Positions 27,104 to 36,387 are shown, counted from the stretch's first letter. The stretch: 64,000 bases of DNA from G965207335 sp965207335 (GCA_965207335.1 OZ242267.1:1178001-1242000); one strand, 5' to 3'. Made by a program: numbers and translations. Notes: generated from the sequence alone by a model not told the origin.

Positions 27104-27910
27104 ATGAATGATGAACTAAAAGATCTTTATGAAAAAAACTGGGAATGCCTATTAGATTATGTATCAAAAAACAAAATAAAAGCCTCTAATCCACTTTTGA
27201 TTAAAGTTGATAAAAACTATGAAACTGCATCTCTTAAAATTATGATTGCTGGGCAAGAAACTAATGGATGGAATGGTAAATTAAGCCGTGAAAATGAACG
27301 CACCGACATTGATTTTTTAATGAATGATTATTATGCTTATTTAAATGATGACCAGAACTATTTTAATACGAATGATATTTACGGCAATTATTCTAAAAGT
27401 GGTGCTAGATTAAAACGAAAGGTTAGCAAAGTCATCTATAAAAGAAAGGACAAAGAAGACAAGGTTTTTAGAAGTAAGCAATTTTGGAATAATGCTAATT
27501 TTAAATACTTCAAAAAAACACTTTCACTTATTCCCATTGAATATAAAAGACATATTGCTTTTATGTGGAATAACCTATCAAAAATTGGTAAGTATAACGG
27601 TCGTGGAAAACCAGCAAAAAAAATACAAAAATTAGAAAATTCTTGCTTTTCCAGTATTTTTGAAGAAGAATTAAAAATTTTACAACCTGATATTATTATT
27701 TTCAGGTGCGGAACGAGATATATTCCTAATATCTTTGGCTATAATAGTGTTAAGATTAGTAAAAATAACCCTGTAAAAGAAGTTAGTTTAACTAACTTTC
27801 CTAGTATTTTTGCTATCAAAGCCTATCATCCAAGAAGTGCAAAGAAAGAGGATAAAATAACAATAGCAAATATGATAAGAAGACAGTTTCCTAAAATTGT
27901 ACAAGCCTAA
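27104..27910 (+). CDS. Hypothetical protein, possible uracil-DNA-glycosylase-like fold
   Basis: 268 aa, no signal or membrane segment, basic centre. KIMIAGQETNGW near residue 46 resembles UDG motif 1 (GQxPxxxG). LQPDIIIFRCGT resembles the strand before the second motif, and AYHPR near the C-terminus resembles the H-P-S motif 2. This is a fold-level guess, not an identification. The reading frame is open for about 150 bp upstream of the ATG without a start codon, and IS3 lies just beyond, so the gene may have lost its 5' end. Confidence 0.5.
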   Translation: MNDELKDLYEKNWECLLDYVSKNKIKASNPLLIKVDKNYETASLKIMIAGQETNGWNGKLSRENERTDIDFLMNDYYAYLNDDQNYFNTNDIYGNYSKSGARLKRKVSKVIYKRKDKEDKVFRSKQFWNNANFKYFKKTLSLIPIEYKRHIAFMWNNLSKIGKYNGRGKPAKKIQKLENSCFSSIFEEELKILQPDIIIFRCGTRYIPNIFGYNSVKISKNNPVKEVSLTNFPSIFAIKAYHPRSAKKEDKITIANMIRRQFPKIVQA

Positions 27911-28264
27911 TGATTATTAATAAATTTTTCCCTAACTACCCGAGTTTCGAGTTTTAGGGACACAATACTTAATTATTAAATTTACACCATGTTTGTAGGA
28001 TGAGATTGCCACGCCTTTTACAAGGCTTGCAATGACGGTGGGTATAATTCCAATTCGTTATTGTTAGTGCTTTTTAAATCAACATTTGGCATAATTCCAA
28101 TTCGTTATTGTTAGTGCTTTTTTAAATTACACCGCATTACAACCAACACCCATAAAACAAATATCTCACGACAAAAATGTAAATTATAGGCACAATGTTT
28201 ATAGGGGAGTTTGAGGGGCTGTTGTACGGTAACTGTAATAAGGAAACTAGTTCTGCCCCTAATG

Positions 28265-28429
28265 GAGACCTTTGCATAAACATTGAATAATCATCAGAAC
28301 CCCGCTTTTCACTCACTTGATAATTTTTATCAAACCAACCTTAGAACAACTAGGGCAGTCTTGATAGAATATCATCAATTAAGTAAAAATCAGAGCTCTG
28401 CTAATCATCTCTATTTATGCAAAGATCTC
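28265..28429 (-). repeat. MITE, subfamily A, nested in modular repeat
   Basis: Ends GAGACCTTTGCATAAAC and GCAAAGATCTC, with the flanks TAATG and TAATA as a slightly diverged 5-bp duplication. It is inserted after the GCCCCT arm of the modular repeat. Confidence 0.85.
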
Positions 28430-28798
28430 TAATAAAAAAACAATTGCTGTTAGGGGTTTGGGGATATTCCCCAAAGTAAGCTTTGCTTACTATTCTTGGT
28501 ACTTTTTTTAATCGACATTTGGCATAATTCCAATTCGTTATTGTTAGTGCTTTTTTAAATCACATAGCTTTTGTAGGATGAGATTGCCACGCCTTTTTAC
28601 AAAGGCTCGCAATGACGGTGGGTATAATTCCAATTTATTATTCTTGGTACTTTTTTTTAATTACATAGGTACTTTTTTAAATCACACCGTGAATATCTCA
28701 CAACAAAAATGTAACTTATAGGCACAATGTATATATGGGGAGTTTGAGGGGCTGTTGTACAGTGAATTGTAATGAAGGAATTAGTTCTGTCCCTAATG

Positions 28799-28962
28799 GA
28801 GACCTTTGCACAAACATGAATAATCATCAGAACCCCGCTTTTCACTCACTTGATAATCTTTATCAAACCAGCTTTAGAACAACTAGAGCAAGCTTGATAG
28901 AATATCATCAATTAAGCAAAAATCAGAGCTCTGTTAATCATCCTTATTTATGCAAAGATCTC
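28799..28962 (-). repeat. MITE, subfamily A, nested in modular repeat
   Basis: Same insertion point and orientation as the copy at 28265, with the flanks TAATG and TAATT. It differs from the neighbouring copy at scattered bases. Confidence 0.85.
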
Positions 28963-29817
28963 TAATTAAAAAACAAACTAAACAACTTAACACAAACTAA
29001 ACAACCTGTAATTGCTGTTAGGGGTTTGGGGATATTCCCCAAAGTAAGCTTTGCTTACTATTATGGGTACTTTTTTAAATCAACATTTAGCATAATTCCA
29101 ATTCGCTATTGTTAGTGCTTTTTTAAATCACACCGCGAATATCTCACAACAAAAATATAAATTACAAGCACAATGTCTATATGGGGAGTTTGAGGGGCAG
29201 TTGTACAATAGTTGTAATGAAGGAATTAGTTCTGCCCCTCAATTAAAAAAACAATTGTTGTTAGGGGTTTGGGGATACTCCCCAAAGTAAGCTTTGCTTA
29301 CTATTATGGGTACTTTTTTAAATCAACATTTAGCATAATTCCAATTCGTTATTGTGGGTACTTTTTTTAAATCACATAGCTTTTATAGCACGAGATTGCC
29401 ACGCCTTTTACAAAGGCTCGCAATTACGATAGGTATAATTCTAATTTGTTATTCTGGGTACTTTTTTTATATACCGTCATTGCGAGCACTGCTTTTTAGT
29501 GTGTGGCAATCTCAGGCAATTTACTGGTACTAATTACACCGCTTTTGTAGCACGAGATTGCCACGACTTTTACAAGTCTCGCAATGACGGTGGGTATAAT
29601 TCCAATTTGTTACTGTGAGCACTGTTATAACAAGCCTTGCCTGTTATGATTTGCATTTTTTAAACCACACCGTAAATATCTCACAACAAAAATATAAATT
29701 ACAAGCACAATGTATATATGGGGAGTTTGAGAGGCAGATACCATCTTAAAGCACAACCATATACTTATGCTATAATAAAACACCTTATATAAGAGTTTTA
29801 GGGACACAATGCACCTC

Positions 29818-29863
29818 CCCTCATTTTACTGGACACCTCTTTGGTAAATTTTAGCACTATTTT
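29818..29863 (-). mobile_element. IS3 end remnant
   Basis: CCTCATTTTACTGGACACCT followed by TTTGGTAAATTTTAGCACTA matches, in reverse complement, the right end of the IS3 element at 26855-26905. No transposase remains. Confidence 0.65.
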
Positions 29864-29904
29864 AATTATGTATTTAATAAATAGTTATGTAGTAAAACAA
29901 TATT

Positions 29905-30465
29905 ATGACAAGAACCGTAGATATACCAATAGTTAATATTACAATTTATAGACTTGATATTTATAGATTATTAACATTATTATTGGCTGATGAAATAATC
30001 GTAAAAGATGCAATTTTTAAAGATATAGGAAATGATAATTTTGATAATGAGGTTAATCGCCTACTGGTATTAATAGCCGTTGTTACGCGCCAGTTATTGA
30101 GAAGCTATCCTGACTTTGTTAATAATTTGTGCGGCAGTTTTTATCATAATTATCCTGCAGACAATACACCAAAAGAATTAATATTTAAAAAAGCATGTAG
30201 CATGATTGTTCATGCAACAGATATTAATATAAAATCACAAGATTATTCTTATAGAGATCATCCAACAGATATTAATATAAAATCACAAGATTATTCTTAT
30301 AGTGAGTTAGTCAGTAAAAAACCTAACGAAGTAAAAGATAGATATTATCAAGGTATAATTACCATAATAGGCGAAAAGAAAGAACGAGCGGAACTTAATT
30401 TTAAAAAGTTTGCAAAATATTGTATTAAATTGAGTAATAAAATAAAGGAGGGTAGCGATGGCTAG
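29905..30465 (+). CDS. Hypothetical protein (186 aa) with internal 16-residue duplication
   Basis: Not recognised. It is soluble and largely helical, with a hydrophobic middle (RLLVLIAVVTRQLLRSY). Around residues 105-133 the sequence TDINIKSQDYSY appears twice, encoded by a 48-bp tandem repeat (30215-30262 and 30263-30302). The 3' end overlaps the next gene by 8 bp, and GGAGG inside this gene serves as that gene's ribosome binding site, so the pair is coupled. It lies amid repeats, in accessory DNA. Confidence 0.6.
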   Translation: MTRTVDIPIVNITIYRLDIYRLLTLLLADEIIVKDAIFKDIGNDNFDNEVNRLLVLIAVVTRQLLRSYPDFVNNLCGSFYHNYPADNTPKELIFKKACSMIVHATDINIKSQDYSYRDHPTDINIKSQDYSYSELVSKKPNEVKDRYYQGIITIIGEKKERAELNFKKFAKYCIKLSNKIKEGSDG

Positions 30466-30676
30466 TGATAGAGATACTTACAAATATCATTTAAAAAAAG
30501 GTAATAAAATTTTACGTACAGGCATTACTAATGACTTACAACGCCGTGAATATGAGCTTCAACAAGATTATGGTGATAAAGTCCATATTAAGCAAGTCGG
30601 TTTTCGCACCACTCGTAAAGCTGGTTTTCAATGGGAAGCAGAGCAAAGAAAAAATGGTAAGCCTGTAGGTCCATAA
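30458..30676 (+). CDS. Small GIY-YIG-nuclease-like protein (72 aa)
   Basis: The sequence YKYHLKKGNKILRTGITNDL and RREYELQQDYG, followed by HIKQVGFRTTRKAGFQWE, resembles a family of very small GIY-YIG-fold proteins (strand-strand-helix with the Arg on the helix). The canonical GIY and YIG tyrosines are only partly preserved, so nuclease activity is doubtful. A strong RBS (GGAGG) lies just upstream. It is coupled to the 186-aa gene, an arrangement that could be a toxin-antitoxin-like or defence pair, though this is inference. Confidence 0.6.
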   Translation: MASDRDTYKYHLKKGNKILRTGITNDLQRREYELQQDYGDKVHIKQVGFRTTRKAGFQWEAEQRKNGKPVGP

Positions 30677-30953
30677 AACTACATACTTATACTATAATAA
30701 AACACCTTACATAAGAATTTTAAGGACACAATACTTAATTACACCATATTTGTAAGATGAGATTGCCACGCCTTTTACAAGTCTCGCAATGACGGTGGGC
30801 ATAATTCCAATTTGTTATTCTGGGTACTTTTTTAAAACCACATCACTAATGTCTCACGACAAAAATGTAAATTACAAGCACAATGTCTATATGGGGAGTT
30901 TGAGGGGCGGTTGTACAATGGTTATAGTGTACAAACTCGTTCTGCCCCTAATG

Positions 30954-31118
30954 GAGACCTTTGCATAAACATTGAATAATCATCAGAACCCCGCTTTTCA
31001 CTCACTTGATAATTTTTATCAAACCAACCTTAGAACAACTAGGGCAGTCTTGATAGAATATCATCAATTAAGTAAAAATCAGAATTCTGCTAATCATCTC
31101 TATTTATGCAAAGATCTC
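30954..31118 (-). repeat. MITE, subfamily A, nested in modular repeat
   Basis: Same site and orientation as the copies at 28265 and 32192. It carries CAGAATTCTG where other copies have the palindrome CAGAGCTCTG, a change that keeps the palindrome. Confidence 0.85.
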
Positions 31119-32191
31119 TAATAAAAAAACAATTAAAACAACTTAACACAAACTAAACAACCTGTAATTGCTGTTAGGGGTTTGGGGATATTCCCCAAAG
31201 TAAGCTTTGCTTACTATTATGGGTACTTTTTTAAAACCACATCACTAATGTCTCACGACAAAAATGTAAATTACAAGCACAATGTCTATATGGGGAGTTT
31301 GAGGGGCTGTTGTACAGTGAATTGTAATACGAAAACTAGTTCTGCCCCTCAATAAAAAACAATCAAAACAACTTAACACAAAATAAACAACCTGTAATTG
31401 CTGTTAGGGGTTTGGGGATATTCCCCAAAGTAAGCTTTGCTTACTATTTTAGGTACTTTTTTTAATAGGCAATTAGCATAATTCCAATTCGCTATTGTTA
31501 GTGCTTTTTTAAATCACATAGCTTTTATAGCACGAGATTGCCACGCCTTTTTTACAAAGTCTCGCAATGACGGTGTGTGCAATTTTAACTTGTTATTGTG
31601 GGTACTTTTTTATATATCGTCATTGCGAACACTGCTTTTTAGTGTGTGGCAATCTCAGGCAAAATACTGGCACTAATTACACCGCTTTTGTAAGATGAGA
31701 TTGCCACGCTTTTTTACAAAGTCTTGCAATGACGGTGGGCATAATTCCAATTCGTTATTCTGGGTACTTTTTTTAAACCACACCGCGAATATCTCACGAC
31801 AAAAATATAAATTACAAGCACAATGTCTATATGGGGAGTTTGAGGGGCGGTTGTACCGTGAATTGTAATGAAGGAATTGGTTCTGCCCCTCAATTAAAAA
31901 AACAATTGTTGTTAGGGGTTTGGGGATACTCCCCAAAGTAAGCTTTGCTTACTATTATGGGTACTTTTTTTAATCACATCGCTTTTGTAGCACGAGATTG
32001 CCACGCCTTTTTTACAAAAGCTCGCAATGACGGTGGGCATAATTCCAATTTGTTATTCTGGGTACTTTTTTAAAACCACATCACTAATGTCTCACGACAA
32101 AAATGTAAATTACAAGCACAATGTCTATATGGGGAGTTTGAGGGGCGGTTGTACAATGGTTATAGTGTACAAACTCGTTCTGCCCCTAATG

Positions 32192-32356
32192 GAGACCTTT
32201 GCATAAACATTGAATAATCATCAGAACCCCGCTTTTCACTCACTTGATAATTTTTATCAAACCAACCTTAGAACAACTAGGGCAGTCTTGATAGAATATC
32301 ATCAATTAAGTAAAAATCAGAATTCTGCTAATCATCTCTATTTATGCAAAGATCTC
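32192..32356 (-). repeat. MITE, subfamily A, nested in modular repeat
   Basis: Near-identical to the copy at 30954, including the CAGAATTCTG palindrome variant, which marks the two as products of one duplication. Confidence 0.85.
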
Positions 32357-32678
32357 TAATAAAAAAACAATTGTTGTTAGGGGTTTGGGGATACTCCCCA
32401 AAGTAAGCTTTGCTTACTATTTTAGGTACTTTTTTTAATTACACCGCTTTTATAGCACGAGACTGCCATGCCTTTTACAAAGGCTCGCAATGACGGTGGG
32501 TGCAATTTTAACTTGTTATTGTGGGTACTTTTTTTATACCGTCATTGTAAGCACTGCTTTTTAGTGTGTGGCAATCTCACGCCTTTATCAAGTCTCGCAA
32601 TGACGGTTAGTGTATAAAAACATTTTACTAAGCATAGTATTTATTGCTATTTTATTCACAAAGAATACTATGTATATA

Positions 32679-32841
32679 GAAACCTTTGCATAAATATGAA
32701 TAATCATCAAAAACCCACTTTTCACCAACTTGGCAATTTTTTAAACCCAGCCTTAACCCTGCTAGGATAGGCTTTATAAAAATCAACAACTGGGCAAAAC
32801 TTACCTTTTATCCAACATCTAATCCTAATGCAGGGGATCTC
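32679..32841 (-). repeat. MITE, subfamily B, diverged
   Basis: It starts GAAACCTTTGCATAAATATG with the subfamily B core in reverse (AAACCCACTTTTCACCAACT) and ends in a degraded GGGGATCTC. The distal third has drifted strongly. It borders the 3' end of the membrane protein gene at 32849. Confidence 0.65.
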
Positions 32842-32848
32842 ATTTTGT

Positions 32849-33508
32849 TTATTCTGTATTTAAATATTGCCCCTGAACGCCAATGCCATGAATATACGCC
32901 AACTTACCACCATAATTACCCGTAATAGAAACTGACATCACAGTAAACAGCAATATGGTTATATATGCTAGTTTTATTGGTCGCCAAGGTAGGCGAAAAT
33001 AAACCAATCCAAGCAATACAGAAATAGTGCCAAGCCATAAAGTTGTGTAGGCAAAAAAATCATGTTTACTTAAGGTGTTTAAGGCATTTTGGTCAAGATT
33101 TATCGTGTGAGGATGCATAGGAAAAGCTGCGATAAAACCACCAATTATGCCAAATAAAAGAAAACCCACACCGAGTTTAAAAAACAATTTATTAAAACTA
33201 AAAATACTGATAATGGCAAATATTAATGCAAGAGGTATCAATATCACTGGTATGTGCACAACCATAGGATGTAGAGTTGGGAAATCTTTGTGGCTCATAT
33301 CATCCAATACGCCTGTAAGGTAGCGAATACCTCCATTCTGTTTTTCAATCAGTTCCGATGGAGCATGTTTTGATCCATGTTGCTCTATTTTTAGAGTTTT
33401 TGTTATTGTCTTAGAGTCATTATAGGAATCATTGCTATGTGCAAACACATTACCATAAAAGATACTAAATAATAATAGATAAAATACAACTTTAGAGTAG
33501 TTTTTCAT
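32849..33508 (-). CDS. DUF2231-like membrane protein
   Basis: Exported membrane protein of about 219 aa. The start at 33508 is chosen because AGGAGG lies 5 bases upstream and a signal peptide follows directly (MKNYSKVVFYLLLFSIFYGNVFA); an upstream extension in the frame lacks such support. After a hydrophilic stretch, HPMVVHIPVILIPLALIFAI begins a four-helix membrane domain. The His-containing H-P-x-x-V-H-I-P pattern is that of DUF2231, often linked to haem or metal proteins. It lies directly downstream of a copB remnant, suggesting an origin in a copper-resistance cluster. Confidence 0.7.
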   Translation of the reverse strand: MKNYSKVVFYLLLFSIFYGNVFAHSNDSYNDSKTITKTLKIEQHGSKHAPSELIEKQNGGIRYLTGVLDDMSHKDFPTLHPMVVHIPVILIPLALIFAIISIFSFNKLFFKLGVGFLLFGIIGGFIAAFPMHPHTINLDQNALNTLSKHDFFAYTTLWLGTISVLLGLVYFRLPWRPIKLAYITILLFTVMSVSITGNYGGKLAYIHGIGVQGQYLNTE

Positions 33509-33572
33509 AATACCTCCTAGTACGCTAATTAAGATATAAGCCCCTATCAAGAGCTGATATCGTTTGTTTTGT

Positions 33573-33761
33573 TTAAAGCCAAAAACGCACACCTAAGACA
33601 GCTTGACTATCTTCGATATCCTCGCCTTCAGCACGACTAAAATCAGCAGTATTGCCAAATTTCTTTTCCCAATTAACACCGATAAAGGGTGCGAATTCAC
33701 GGCTAATTTCATAACGCAACCTTAGTCCAAGCTCAATATCAGATATCCCCCTACCAATACC
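33573..33761 (-). pseudogene. copB: C-terminal remnant of copper resistance protein CopB
   Basis: Reading leftwards, the frame encodes SDIELGLRLRYEISREF, then APFIGVNWEKKFGNTADF and ends LGVRFWL with a stop. This is the characteristic last strand region of the CopB outer-membrane protein. Everything upstream is gone: the sequence switches to a copy of the ubiH-family 3' end at the shared bases ACCAATAC. The junction suggests recombination at short homology. It is too short to be functional. Confidence 0.8.
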
Positions 33762-33861
33762 AAAACCTACCAGTATTAAAAAATCTTAGGGTTTTTGCTA
33801 TGAATATTATAAATAGTAATAATAAATTAAAAAAGACTATCCAAAATATAGCATCTGGAAT
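33753..33861 (+). repeat. Right copy of 109-bp direct repeat (ubiH-family gene fragment)
   Basis: Duplicate of 22253-22361 with a few substitutions. It encodes no complete protein. It is followed by CAAGTCCAACTTGG and a T-rich run at 33884-33905, possibly the original terminator of the ubiH-family transcript. Confidence 0.85.
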
Positions 33862-34440
33862 ATAATACCATTATAACTATCACAAGTCCAACTTGGCTTT
33901 TTATTTATCATAATGATGTTTGAGTTTTAGAGGTGCAATACTTAATTACACCATATTTGTAAGATGAGATTGCCACGCTTTTTACAAAGTATCGCAATGA
34001 CGATGGGTATAATTCCAATTCGTTATTCTGGGTACTTTTTTAATCAACATTTGGCATAATTCCAATTTGTTATTCTGGGTACTTTTTTAAAACCACATCA
34101 CTAATGTCTCACGACAAAAATGTAAATTACAAGCACAATGTCTATATGGGGTGTTTGAGGGGCTGTTGTACAGTGAATTGTAATGAAGGAATTAGTTCTG
34201 CCCCTCAATTAAACAACAAGCAAATATAGTTAATATGCACTATTTATGCAAAGATCTCTAATAAAAAACAAGCCTGTAATTGCTGTTAGGGGTTTGGGGA
34301 TACTCCCCAAAGTAAGCTTTGCTTACTATTATGGGTACTTTTTTTAATCGACATTTAGCATAATTCCAATTCGTTATTGTTAGTGCTTTTTTAAATAGCA
34401 TCGCTTTTGTAGCAATGTAGTACTTATACAACTATACACA
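33862..34440 (+). repeat. Repeat block with one modular repeat copy and MITE relic
   Basis: REP-like unit at about 33960-34010; modular repeat at about 34090-34340. In this copy only the distal MITE end (CTATTTATGCAAAGATCTC, ending 34258) remains, preceded by unrelated AT-rich bases, so the MITE was deleted imprecisely. No gene is seen. Confidence 0.75.
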
Positions 34441-34459
34441 AGTCTGATTCGTGTTATTA

Positions 34460-36346
34460 TTACAGCAAATCTCCAGCATAATCTGCAATTCCAGGGTTAT
34501 CTTTAACACCAATAATTGTAGGGTTATTTATTTTAGTTAGTACTAAGTGTTTTTGTTTTCTAAGGTAATCGGCGGCAACATCCCACATCAGCCTGCCCTC
34601 GCCAATGCTATTTATTTGTGCCCAGCCAGATACTGTATATGTAGTATTATCATCAATTGGTGTGCCATCATCTTTTTTCATATTGCTAATTCTATTACCT
34701 AAGGTTTGATTTGGGTCAATAGTATAATCCATACCACCAATACGCACCATATCTCCGCCAGATTGTAGGTATGGATCATTTTGGAATAAATTCTCAGAAA
34801 CACCTTCTAACATATTTTTAAGGTCCTTACCTGACATTGTAGATTTATATGTTTCTCCGTAAGTCATAGAGGTATTTGTCATTAAATCTTCCATAGTTAC
34901 CGTACTTCCCGCTAATACACTTGTCCCCCAGCGAACCCCAGCAGAAAATGCAAAATCAGAGTTATATTCTTCTCTTAGAGAGTTGACTAATACTTGGTCC
35001 CAAGTTCCCATAAAATTACCTCTACGATATAGTGTTTGCTCGGTAGTGCATAATTTTTCTGTTAGTATTTCATCGTAAGTTTTACCTAGCCTAGTAGGAT
35101 TATTGGCCATTTTAGCATTTCTAGACTCAACTACCTTTTTATCATAACGAGTGTTACGCATTTTTTTAATAAACGATGCCATTTCAGGATTTTCTTTGAT
35201 AGCATTGCTAATAACAGGTAGCATTTTGTATTTATAGTCTTTTACCTTGCCATCTTTAATATCAAAATCCATTACCCCTATAAACTTACCACTACAACCA
35301 GCATTAGTAACTAAGGTTGTGCCACCTGAATTTGGAACTTCAATAGCCTTAGGCACACCATCGTGAGTATGTCCACCAAATATAGCATCAATACCGCTTA
35401 CTATACTAGCCATTTTTAAGTCCACATCCATTCCATTATGAGATACTAAAATAACGGCATCTGGTTTTTCGTTAGCTCTAATATCTGCTACTAATGTTGC
35501 CATTTCTTCTTCTCGTAAAGCAAAAGACCAGTCTGGGAAAAAATATTTTTGTGGATTAGCATTTGAAGTTCTAGGAAAGGCCTGCCCTATTACTGCTATA
35601 CGATTCTTACCCAATGTTTTCATTACATAAGGTTTAAATGGTAGTGCTTCATCTTCGTTAAACAAGCCTCTGCCATTATTTCTTTGTGTCATTTCTATAT
35701 ACTCATCGCCAAATAATGCTTGTTCTAAAATACGAACATTTTGCCCAATAAAATCACCATTAAAAAACCCTAGGTTTTGTAATACTTCTTCTTCCTTGTA
35801 GGTAAATTCCCAATGACCTACCATTACATCTACGCCCAATATATTACAAGCTTCAACCATATCAGCACCTCTAGTCCAAAGAGAAGTTCCAGAACCTTGC
35901 CAAGTATCACCGCCATCTATTGTTATGGTATTACTCTTGCCACCTGCTGATGCCCTTAGAGTGTCTAAGACTGTTTTTATATGGACAAAACCACCAGTTT
36001 TACCGTATTTTTTGGCTTGTTTTTCAAAATCTAAATATGTATAAGCATAGGATTGCAGACTGCCTTTTTTAAAATTCATTTTTTGTAAAAGATTATTGCC
36101 AACTACATGTGGCAAGTTGTTTCTTGCATCACCTATGCCTAAATTTACATTTGGCTCACGAAAATAATTAGGCAATAAATTACCGTGAGTATCTGTTATA
36201 TGAAGTATTCTTGAATTGCCAAAACTTGGCACACTATAAAAATCTTCAAATACTATACCTGATTCTTTACTAAAATAATAACCTCCAGCACCAACTACAG
36301 CACCAGCACCTAAAAGTTTTATAAAACCTCTTCTTGTTAAAGCCAT
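34460..36346 (-). CDS. soxB: Thiosulfohydrolase SoxB
   Basis: Periplasmic di-manganese hydrolase that releases sulfate from cysteine S-thiosulfonate on SoxYZ during thiosulfate oxidation. The N-terminus MALTRRGFIKLLGAGAVVG is a twin-arginine signal. Metal-binding and family motifs are HITDTHGNLLPNYFREPNV, GGDTWQGSGTSLWTRG, GHWEFTY, SHNGMDVD and GGHTHDG. The C-terminal 5'-nucleotidase domain starts at about residue 420. The length of 628 aa is slightly above the usual 560-600. AGGA lies before the ATG. No other sox gene is adjacent, so soxB stands apart from soxAXYZ here. Confidence 0.93.
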   Translation of the reverse strand: MALTRRGFIKLLGAGAVVGAGGYYFSKESGIVFEDFYSVPSFGNSRILHITDTHGNLLPNYFREPNVNLGIGDARNNLPHVVGNNLLQKMNFKKGSLQSYAYTYLDFEKQAKKYGKTGGFVHIKTVLDTLRASAGGKSNTITIDGGDTWQGSGTSLWTRGADMVEACNILGVDVMVGHWEFTYKEEEVLQNLGFFNGDFIGQNVRILEQALFGDEYIEMTQRNNGRGLFNEDEALPFKPYVMKTLGKNRIAVIGQAFPRTSNANPQKYFFPDWSFALREEEMATLVADIRANEKPDAVILVSHNGMDVDLKMASIVSGIDAIFGGHTHDGVPKAIEVPNSGGTTLVTNAGCSGKFIGVMDFDIKDGKVKDYKYKMLPVISNAIKENPEMASFIKKMRNTRYDKKVVESRNAKMANNPTRLGKTYDEILTEKLCTTEQTLYRRGNFMGTWDQVLVNSLREEYNSDFAFSAGVRWGTSVLAGSTVTMEDLMTNTSMTYGETYKSTMSGKDLKNMLEGVSENLFQNDPYLQSGGDMVRIGGMDYTIDPNQTLGNRISNMKKDDGTPIDDNTTYTVSGWAQINSIGEGRLMWDVAADYLRKQKHLVLTKINNPTIIGVKDNPGIADYAGDLL

Positions 36347-36387
36347 AAAATAATCCTAAGTGTATAATTAACTACATATTATATATC

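Larger units (their letters stand above)
27911..29813 (+). repeat. Large repeat array: modular hairpin repeats, MITEs and REP-like units
   Basis: About 1.9 kb without a credible gene. It has modular repeat copies at about 28160-28500 (with MITE), 28690-29075 (with MITE), 29150-29330 (without MITE) and 29675-29740 (partial). Between them are REP-like units at about 27990, 28570, 29390, 29480 and 29540, and the linker CATAATTCCAATTCGTTATT followed by a T-tract. Short open frames here are identical between copies and are products of the repeat. Confidence 0.85.
30690..32640 (+). repeat. Large repeat array: modular hairpin repeats, MITEs and REP-like units
   Basis: Nearly 2 kb without a credible gene. 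Modular repeat copies lie at about 30850-31230 (with MITE), 31250-31460 (without), 31790-31970 (without) and 32090-32430 (with MITE). REP-like units lie at about 30750, 31520, 31620, 31690, 31990, 32455 and 32550. The copies at 30850 and 32090 are nearly identical over their whole length including the MITE, so the array grew by duplicating pre-formed composites. Confidence 0.85.

Noticed and set aside
27911..32640. Possible CRISPR array because of regularly recurring repeats
   Set aside because: Repeat units are long, modular and unevenly spaced; the sequences between them are themselves repeats, and there are no cas genes.
22362..33752. Prophage or integrative conjugative element
   Set aside because: No integrase, structural, conjugation or replication genes are present apart from an IS3 transposase; the flanking duplication alone does not prove an element.
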